Positions 58,820 to 64,000 of a stretch of DNA of 64,000 nt are shown here, one piece after another. The translations under genes and the position numbers were made by a program. This DNA comes from JALQXV01 sp051005235 (GTDB taxonomy: Bacteria; Patescibacteriota; Saccharimonadia; Saccharimonadales; 2-12-FULL-41-12), in contig JBPCJO010000045.1 in NCBI GenBank assembly GCA_051005235.1, positions 1 to 64,000 of the forward strand, in the 5' to 3' direction. Under the pieces are notes generated by a model. That model made no database searches. It had not been told where the DNA came from and was given only the letters and a program-made list of their open reading frames with translations. Positions within the stretch are counted from its first letter, which is position 1. The number at the start of each line of letters is the position of its first letter.

Positions 58820-60334
58820 ATGGATCCAATTACCATCGTATTGGCTCTGATTGGTATTGGCGTCGGTTATGGCGCGAGTACCGTAGCGACCAAACGCAAG
58901 TTGGGTAGCGCCGAGCTGCAAGCCGAAAAAGAGCTCGCCAAAGCTAAGAAGGAGTCAGAAAAATTAGTCCAGGCAGCCCGCGACGAAGCGCACGAAATTG
59001 CCGAAACTGCCCGTAAAGACGAAAAAACGCGCCGCAACGAATACAAAGACATCGAGTCGCGTTTGCTAGCCCGCGAAGAATCCTTAGATAAAAAGCTAGA
59101 CAATCTTGATAAACGGACCGAGGCCCTACGTGGCGCCGAAGACGAAGTCGAAGAGCTCAAAAACGAGATCCGAGCTATTCGCGGCCGCCAACAAGAGAAA
59201 TTAGAAAAAATCGCTAAGCTCAGTAAAGAAGCTGCCGCCGAAAAACTTATGACAATGACTGAACGTGACATCAAAAACGACCTGGTTGGCCTCATCGCTA
59301 AATTACAGAACGATGCCAAAGACACTGCCGAAGAACAAGCTGCCGTCATTATTACCGAAGCGATGGAACGAATGGCCAGTGAAGTAACTGCCGAACGCAC
59401 GGTAACCGCCGTCCGCCTAGAAGACGAAGAAATGAAAGGTCGTATCATCGGTAAAGAAGGCCGGAACATTCAGGCGCTACAACGTGCCACCGGCGTCGAC
59501 ATTATGGTTGACGACACGCCAGGCATGATCATTCTGAGCTCATTTGACCCGGTCCGGCGCGAAGTTGCTCGTGTTGCCCTCGAGATGCTCTTAAAAGATG
59601 GCCGTGTGCACCCCGGCCGTATCGAAGAAGTTGTTGATAAAGCCCAAAAGCAAGTTCAAAAAGACGTTATGCGTACTGCCGAAGACGCCGCTCGTGAAGT
59701 CGGGATTGTCGGCATTCCAAAAGAGATCATGCAGTACCTCGGTGAGCTAAAATTCCGTACTAGCTACGGCCAGAACGTGCTCAAACACAGCACCGAAATG
59801 ACCCACATGGCTTCCGTAATCGCCGAACAAATTGGCGCCGATACCAAAGTTGTTAAATACGCCGCTCTACTACACGACATTGGTAAAGCTCTCACCCACA
59901 AAATGGAAGGTAAGCACCACCACATCGGTGCCGAAATTGCCCGCAAGTACGGCGTGCCAGAAGACGTCTGTCATGCCATTGAGGCACACCATGATGACAT
60001 CGAAGCGACCACCGTCGAAGCACTGGTTATACGTGTGGTTGACGCAGTAAGCGCTGCCCGCCCTGGCGCCCGCAACGTCAGTGCCGAAAACTTTGCCGAG
60101 CGCATGCGCGACCTCGAAAACGTTGCTATTGGCTTTGGCGGCGTCGAAAAAGCCTACGCCATCAGCGCCGGCCGCGAAGTACGCGTCTTTGTAAAACCAA
60201 CCGACATGGACGACCTCGGTGCCATCAAACTAGCCCGCGACGTTGCAACCAAAATTGAGTCCACTATGCAATACCCAGGTACAATTAAAGTCAACGTGAT
60301 CCGTGAGACGCGGGCAATCGAGTTCGCTAAGTAG
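58820..60334 (+). CDS. rny: Ribonuclease Y
   Basis: 504 residues. An N-terminal helix (about 4-22), a long coiled coil (about 25-190), the KH domain (GRIIGKEGRNIQALQRATGV) and the HD domain (LLHDIGKALTHKMEGKHHH) are all present. It starts mRNA decay at the membrane. GAAGGGA precedes the ATG. ymdB, its usual partner, is three genes downstream. Confidence 0.96.
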   Translation: MDPITIVLALIGIGVGYGASTVATKRKLGSAELQAEKELAKAKKESEKLVQAARDEAHEIAETARKDEKTRRNEYKDIESRLLAREESLDKKLDNLDKRTEALRGAEDEVEELKNEIRAIRGRQQEKLEKIAKLSKEAAAEKLMTMTERDIKNDLVGLIAKLQNDAKDTAEEQAAVIITEAMERMASEVTAERTVTAVRLEDEEMKGRIIGKEGRNIQALQRATGVDIMVDDTPGMIILSSFDPVRREVARVALEMLLKDGRVHPGRIEEVVDKAQKQVQKDVMRTAEDAAREVGIVGIPKEIMQYLGELKFRTSYGQNVLKHSTEMTHMASVIAEQIGADTKVVKYAALLHDIGKALTHKMEGKHHHIGAEIARKYGVPEDVCHAIEAHHDDIEATTVEALVIRVVDAVSAARPGARNVSAENFAERMRDLENVAIGFGGVEKAYAISAGREVRVFVKPTDMDDLGAIKLARDVATKIESTMQYPGTIKVNVIRETRAIEFAK

Positions 60335-60345
60335 TAATATAAACT

Positions 60346-60900
60346 ATGGATAACAACGAGATAAAGCAGAATTATCTTTTTTTAATGGTTGGTTCGCCAG
60401 GCTCCGGAAAAAGTTATGTTTCTGATTGGCTAACCCCAATGTTTGAGGCTTTACGGCTCAGAAGTGACGACCTGCGAGTGGCTATGCTTGGTCCATTACG
60501 CCCAGAATTTCACGATGAACCATACAGCTCAATGATTAGCGGAGCTATGAAATATGCTGCTAAACAAGCGTTTACTCAAAATCATTCTGTTGTATATGAC
60601 ACAAATAATAACTCGGTTGAGCGTAGGCAAGAGCTGAGTGCACTAGCAAAGCAGTTTGAAGCACTGACGGTCGTTGTTTGGATACAAACACCACAAGAAC
60701 TTGCCAAAGAGCGTGCCTTAGAACGTGACATGTTAGAAGATAGCAAAGTAACCAATGTTGATTACGTTGACAAGATGGCCGCACAAATCGAACCACCAAC
60801 CAGTGATGAATTAGTGATTAAGCTTGATGGTACAAATACATCTCAGGCTCAGCAAGCTAGTTTTAGCAATCAACTGAGGAAATTAGACGAGATAACTTGA
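60346..60900 (+). CDS. P-loop kinase of the AAA_33/T4 kinase type
   Basis: 184 residues. Walker A is MVGSPGSGKSYVSDWL, then LRSDDLRVAMLG and YDTNNNSVERRQELSAL, as in polynucleotide-kinase-like proteins. Substrate unknown. It starts 11 bp after rny and overlaps the next gene by 4 nt, suggesting a link to RNA turnover. Confidence 0.75.
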   Translation: MDNNEIKQNYLFLMVGSPGSGKSYVSDWLTPMFEALRLRSDDLRVAMLGPLRPEFHDEPYSSMISGAMKYAAKQAFTQNHSVVYDTNNNSVERRQELSALAKQFEALTVVVWIQTPQELAKERALERDMLEDSKVTNVDYVDKMAAQIEPPTSDELVIKLDGTNTSQAQQASFSNQLRKLDEIT

Positions 60901-61472
60901 ATATGAAGTTTTTGATTTTACATGGCACAGGCGCTAATCATACCGATAACTGGTTCCCCTGGCTCACAAGTGAGCTTCAGAAACGTGGCCACGAAGTGTG
61001 GACTCCCGATTTACCCGACGCTGATCGACCAAATATACAAAAGTATAATCAGCTATTACTCAACCAAAATTTTGATTTTAGTAACGCGGTGGTTATTGGC
61101 CATTCGTCCGGAGCTGTTGCGATCTTAGGTTTGCTTGAGGCGCTGCCAGATGATACCAAGCTTAATACCGCCGTTCTGGTCGGATCGTTCACTAAACGTA
61201 TGATAGAAAGCCCCAGCTGGGAAATGCTTAAAGAGCTTTTTGACGACCCGTTTGACTACGAAGGAATCAAGCAAAAGTCCGGCCAATTTATATTTGTGCA
61301 TTCTGATGATGATCCGTATTGTCCAATTGAACAGGCTGAGTTTTTAGCAGAAAAGTTAGGCGGTGAAATGCATAGGTTCACCGGCATGGGGCATTTTAGT
61401 AAATCACTTGACCCTCGGTTTGATTCGTTCCCAGAACTTTTAGAGATTATTGAGCAAAAAGTTTTATCATGA
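60897..61472 (+). CDS. RBBP9/YdeN-type serine hydrolase
   Basis: 191 residues. FLILHGTGANHTDNWFPWL at the start, the nucleophile GHSSGAVAILGL, then the Asp in VHSDDDPYCPIEQAEF and His in GMGHFSKS near the end: a full triad. Function is unknown. It overlaps both neighbours by 4 nt. Confidence 0.85.
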   Translation: MNMKFLILHGTGANHTDNWFPWLTSELQKRGHEVWTPDLPDADRPNIQKYNQLLLNQNFDFSNAVVIGHSSGAVAILGLLEALPDDTKLNTAVLVGSFTKRMIESPSWEMLKELFDDPFDYEGIKQKSGQFIFVHSDDDPYCPIEQAEFLAEKLGGEMHRFTGMGHFSKSLDPRFDSFPELLEIIEQKVLS

Positions 61473-62263
61473 ACATTCTCTACATCGGCGATGTTATGGC
61501 AAAACCCGGCCGCGAAATCGTTAAGCGAATTTTACCCGGCCTGCGCAAAGAGTTAGCCGTAGACTTTGTAATCGCCCAAGCCGAAAACAGCAACGACTTG
61601 GGCAAAGGCCCCGGTAAAAACGAAATCGCCGAGTTACAACAAGCCGGTGCCGACTTTTTTAGCGGTGGTAATCATAGCTTGCGCGGTGAGCACTCAAAAG
61701 AACTATACAATGACGCAGCAGCCCCGATTGTTCGCCCGGCAAACTTAATAGGCTCGGCTGGAAGCGGTTGGAAAATTGTTCCAACTAAAGCAGGCAATGT
61801 TCTGGTCGTCAGTATGCTTGGGCAAACTGTCGGTAAAGAATTACAGATTCGTAACCCACTACACGAAATCGACAGTATTTTAGAGCAAACCAAAGATCAA
61901 GATATTGTGGCCCGCATTGTAAACTTCCATGGAGATTATTCAAGCGAAAAACGAGTCTTTGGCTACTACTTAGATGGCCGCTTTTCGGCCGTCCTAGGGG
62001 ATCATTGGCATGTCCCAACCGCCGACGCCATGGTTTTGCCTAAAGGTACCGCCCATATTACCGACGTCGGTATGTGTGGCACACTACACTCCTCGCTGGG
62101 TGTAAAAATTGACGTTATCGCACAGCGTTGGAGTAGTGGCAAACCAAGTAAAAATGCGATCGAAGAAAACGGGCCATTACAGTTTAACGCAGTGCTAATT
62201 GATGTTGATACGACAACCGGCTTGAGCAGTTCGATTACTCAAATCCAGCGAATCATTGATTAG
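61469..62263 (+). CDS. ymdB: YmdB-type metallophosphoesterase
   Basis: 264 residues. The metal motifs are YIGDVMAKPGR, AENSNDLGKGPG, SGGNHSL and a conserved DHWHVPTADAMVLPKGTAHI. YmdB hydrolyses 2',3'-cAMP in Bacillus and is usually next to rny, as here. Confidence 0.92.
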   Translation: MNILYIGDVMAKPGREIVKRILPGLRKELAVDFVIAQAENSNDLGKGPGKNEIAELQQAGADFFSGGNHSLRGEHSKELYNDAAAPIVRPANLIGSAGSGWKIVPTKAGNVLVVSMLGQTVGKELQIRNPLHEIDSILEQTKDQDIVARIVNFHGDYSSEKRVFGYYLDGRFSAVLGDHWHVPTADAMVLPKGTAHITDVGMCGTLHSSLGVKIDVIAQRWSSGKPSKNAIEENGPLQFNAVLIDVDTTTGLSSSITQIQRIID

Positions 62264-62302
62264 TTAATCTTTACTTAATATTGTGCGCGTACAATTATTA
62301 TT

Positions 62303-62728
62303 ATGAATAATCTTGAAATTATTGGTTTAGCTCTATGGTGGGCCGAAGGCAGCAAATCACGACGTGATAAAAGATGGAAAAATGCTGTTTCTTATCCTAT
62401 CGAAATAACCAATACAGACCATCGAATTATAAAAATATTCTTAAAATATATGATCCAAGAAATGAAGATCGATCCTAGACGTTTTAAGTTACAGCTACAA
62501 ATTCACGAAGGAGATGACCAAGCCCAACTAGAAAAATACTGGTCTGAAGTTACAAATATACCTAAAAAACGGTTTAATAAAACAATTGTCAGGCCGCTCG
62601 GAAATAAATCAGGAAAGAGTAAAGGCACTTGCAAGGTTCGTTTTTCAGACAAAATGGTATATAATTCGCTGCAGCAACAATTAAATTTACTACTGGAAAG
62701 TATTCCGGGGTGTGGCGCAGTTGGCTAG
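62303..62728 (+). CDS. LAGLIDADG-like protein running into tRNA-Pro
   Basis: 141 residues. LALWWAEGSKSRRDKRW is a LAGLIDADG-type helix and start of strand; ITNTDHRIIKIFLKYMIQ is the expected next part. YWSEVTNIPKKRFNK follows. The stop is inside the tRNA-Pro gene (62706-62782), so the last eight residues are coded by the tRNA 5' half. Homing nucleases and related regulators share this fold; only one LAGLIDADG helix is clear. TACAAT (62290-62295) lies 7 nt before the ATG. Confidence 0.6.
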   Translation: MNNLEIIGLALWWAEGSKSRRDKRWKNAVSYPIEITNTDHRIIKIFLKYMIQEMKIDPRRFKLQLQIHEGDDQAQLEKYWSEVTNIPKKRFNKTIVRPLGNKSGKSKGTCKVRFSDKMVYNSLQQQLNLLLESIPGCGAVG

Positions 62729-62782
62729 CGCGGACGGTTTGGGACCGTCAGGTCGAAGGTTCGAGTCCTTTCACCCCGACCA
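62706..62782 (+). tRNA. tRNA-Pro (TGG)
   Basis: 77 nt with encoded CCA. The acceptor CGGGGTG pairs with CACCCCG. The anticodon arm is GACGG-TTTGGGA-CCGTC. A terminator follows. There is no 3'-end duplication in the 500 bp behind it. Confidence 0.97.
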
Positions 62783-62798
62783 CAATCGAAATCATCGT

Positions 62799-62832
62799 TT
62801 TTAAAAGAACCCTGCCCAGGGTTCTTTTAAAA
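62799..62832. terminator. Terminator of tRNA-Pro
   Basis: TTTTAAAAGAACCCTG-CC-CAGGGTTCTTTTAAAA: a 16-bp perfect stem with a very short loop. Confidence 0.85.
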
Positions 62833-63274
62833 TGAAGATCACTTCGGATGTAGTAATAGTAGCGTTTAATACCGTCTTTGAGGCTCTTGGAAGTAATTAC
62901 AGACGTAGAGCTCTTATCCCAAAAGCGCCACATTGTGCGACGTTAAAACTACTCAATAGTAAAGTTATAGGATAAGTTACTTAGGATACCGTCCACAGCC
63001 AAAATAGACTTTGTTGAAGAATTTCAGCACTAGGAAAAGATTAATAAACTTGCAGCTGTACGCAATAAAGCCGGTTCACAGAAGACCGTACGGGACAAGC
63101 GCAAACAAGAACGACAGGCAAAAAAGAAAAGTCGAAAGAATAAATAAACGGTTAAGGTTAAAATATTACATTTTCAACCTGTTGTTGCTGTTTTGGTTTA
63201 CTCACTCTAAGTTTTTCACTTAATTGCTTTTTGCTTTACTTTACAATATTATTACGGTAAAGGTTAAAACAGAA
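62833..63274. other. Gap of about 440 bp with no convincing intact gene
   Basis: Between the tRNA-Pro terminator and the membrane gene at 63275. Short frames here either read the tRNA antisense or lack a start. One coding-like stretch broken by TAG is listed at 62971-63147. Confidence 0.5.
62971..63147 (+). pseudogene. Possible gene remnant with in-frame TAG
   Basis: A frame from 62971 reads KIDFVEEFQH, TAG at 63031, then EKINKLAAVRNKAG and a Lys/Arg-rich end with TAA at 63145-63147. The basic tail looks protein-like, but there is no start codon or ribosome site. It may be a decayed gene or chance. Confidence 0.2.
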
Positions 63275-64000
63275 ATGCCAGACGAAAACCAGCAGCCTAA
63301 TTCTCAAGCTAGCCCAACAAATGGTGGTCAGGTTAATCAGCCTACATCAAGCAGTATCAGCCCTGCGAGTCCACAGCAGCAGGTAAACACTACGCTACCG
63401 TCAAAGCCAGTGCAGCAACCAGTAGCCGTAGTGAATGGGCAACCTTACACGCCAACAACGCCTATGTCTAGCAGTCAAATTGAGCAATTATCTGACCAAA
63501 AGCCGTCAAAATGGCGTTACTTCTTTATAGTTTTAGGTATTTTACAAGCAGCAGGAGTAGCACTGTTTCTCCTAGTAATGCTATGGGCTTCTCAGCAAGC
63601 AAAGGCTGGTGTATCAGGCACCGAGTTCATTGCTTTGATTTTATTTGTTACGGTTGTCCCTGCGGTTGCGATAATTTCAGTGGTTAATCTAATTGGACTG
63701 CCAATTTATATGCGAAAACACAAGCCACACGGCAAAAGGCTAGTGCTTAGCATACTATCGTTGGTTATTTCTGCTTTACTTGCTCTATATGGTGCTTACA
63801 ACGTCTATGGGTTGTATATCTATCCAAAAAAACTATCTGAACAATCAAGACAAAAAAGCGAACAAAGACAACAGGATTTTGCGGCAGCCAATTCTAAACC
63901 AGAAATAACTAAAGAAGAAGCTATACAGTTGCTAAAAACTTGTAAGTTAAAAGGGTTCTACTATACAAGCCAGACCGATAAAAGCGACCCAGCAAACGGC
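63275..64000 (+). CDS. Membrane protein with Gln/Pro-rich N-terminus (3' end outside window)
   Basis: 242 residues to the right edge without a stop. About 75 disordered residues rich in Gln, Pro and Ser are followed by three helices (about 88-108, 118-140 and 153-175). A Gln-rich coiled part and KPEITKEEAIQLLKTCKLKG begin a soluble domain. No family is recognised. The ATG is preceded by AGGTTAAAACAGAA, a weak site. Confidence 0.6.
   Translation, partial: MPDENQQPNSQASPTNGGQVNQPTSSSISPASPQQQVNTTLPSKPVQQPVAVVNGQPYTPTTPMSSSQIEQLSDQKPSKWRYFFIVLGILQAAGVALFLLVMLWASQQAKAGVSGTEFIALILFVTVVPAVAIISVVNLIGLPIYMRKHKPHGKRLVLSILSLVISALLALYGAYNVYGLYIYPKKLSEQSRQKSEQRQQDFAAANSKPEITKEEAIQLLKTCKLKGFYYTSQTDKSDPANG

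Noticed and set aside
58723..58908. 61-codon frame upstream of rny
   Set aside because: No ribosome site; overlaps the well-supported rny start in another frame.
58867..59469. 200-codon antisense frame in rny
   Set aside because: Shadow of the coiled coil; Ser/Arg/Leu-rich composition reflects the complement of Glu/Lys codons.
62748..62933. 61-codon frame ending GVKGLEPST
   Set aside because: A known artefact of translating the antisense of a tRNA.
63011..63223. 70-codon plus-strand frame
   Set aside because: Runs out of frame over a better coding-like stretch (62971-63147) and has no ribosome site.
1..64000. CRISPR array, rRNA, tmRNA, RNase P RNA or SRP RNA
   Set aside because: No regularly spaced repeats and none of the RNA signatures were seen, although small RNAs with weak conservation could be missed by eye.

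Overview
The window reads as a chromosomal stretch of a Candidatus Saccharibacteria (TM7, Patescibacteria/CPR) genome. This is inference from gene content and style. Housekeeping proteins are compact (short HrcA, TilS and TsaB), genes are tightly overlapped, there is a Saccharibacteria-style type IV pilus without a biosynthetic background, and many orphan small proteins occur. TGA is used as a normal stop (for example recX and the ATGA overlaps), so the UGA-Gly code of Gracilibacteria/Absconditabacteria is excluded.

Layout. 0-2.9 kb: tail of an NAD(P)-binding oxidoreductase, a DM13 protein, a GIY-YIG protein, a MntA/HepT toxin-antitoxin pair and an M23-like peptidase. 2.9-8.2 kb (minus strand): DUF4331 protein, TPR protein, HupE/UreJ-type membrane protein and a soluble PAS histidine kinase. 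8.4-10.4 kb: small exported/anchored proteins, 26-nt tRNA-like direct repeats, HicBA, a 194-bp tRNA-associated element and tRNA-fMet. 10.5-20.5 kb: orphan proteins, hydrolases, an RRM protein, an isolated 28-codon gene with its own promoter, palindrome and terminator beside a MarR regulator, two CNNM proteins, a G5-domain protein and a tRNA with anticodon CAT. 20.6-29.9 kb: pyrB, tilS, ftsH, murJ, lepA and two guanylate-kinase-like genes. 29.9-35.6 kb: a heat-shock locus hrcA-grpE // small membrane protein-dnaK // NYN nuclease-dnaJ with two CIRCE operators. 35.7-39.7 kb: pilin-like miniprotein, ATP-grasp protein, DUF192, tRNA-Lys, a second copy of the tRNA-associated element, and a DinJ/YafQ-type toxin-antitoxin pair. 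40-45 kb: yebC, ruvC, HD hydrolase, ruvA, ruvB, PH-domain protein. 45-54 kb: type IV pilus (PilM, PilN, PilO, a small component, three pilin-like proteins on the other strand, a major prepilin, PilC, PilB). 54-62.3 kb: recA, MazG-like, recX, PRC-barrel, tsaE, tsaB, a sortase-fold protein lacking its catalytic Cys, rny, kinase, hydrolase and ymdB. 62.3-64 kb: LAGLIDADG-like gene running into tRNA-Pro, then an incomplete membrane protein.

Strongest unexplained signal: behind tRNA-fMet and tRNA-Lys lie related 184-194 bp units. Each ends with an exact copy of the last 18 nt of its own tRNA (T-loop to CCA). The two share a 21-nt identical block, and their hairpins keep pairing although the bases differ. 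Each is followed on the same strand by a toxin-antitoxin operon. This looks like the footprint of a small tRNA-targeting element or a structured RNA family with a tRNA-like 3' end.

Second general signal: more than 20 genes have a -10-like hexamer only 6-12 nt before the start codon and no Shine-Dalgarno. This implies widespread leaderless transcription, while downstream operon genes use GGAGG-type sites or overlapping start/stop codons.
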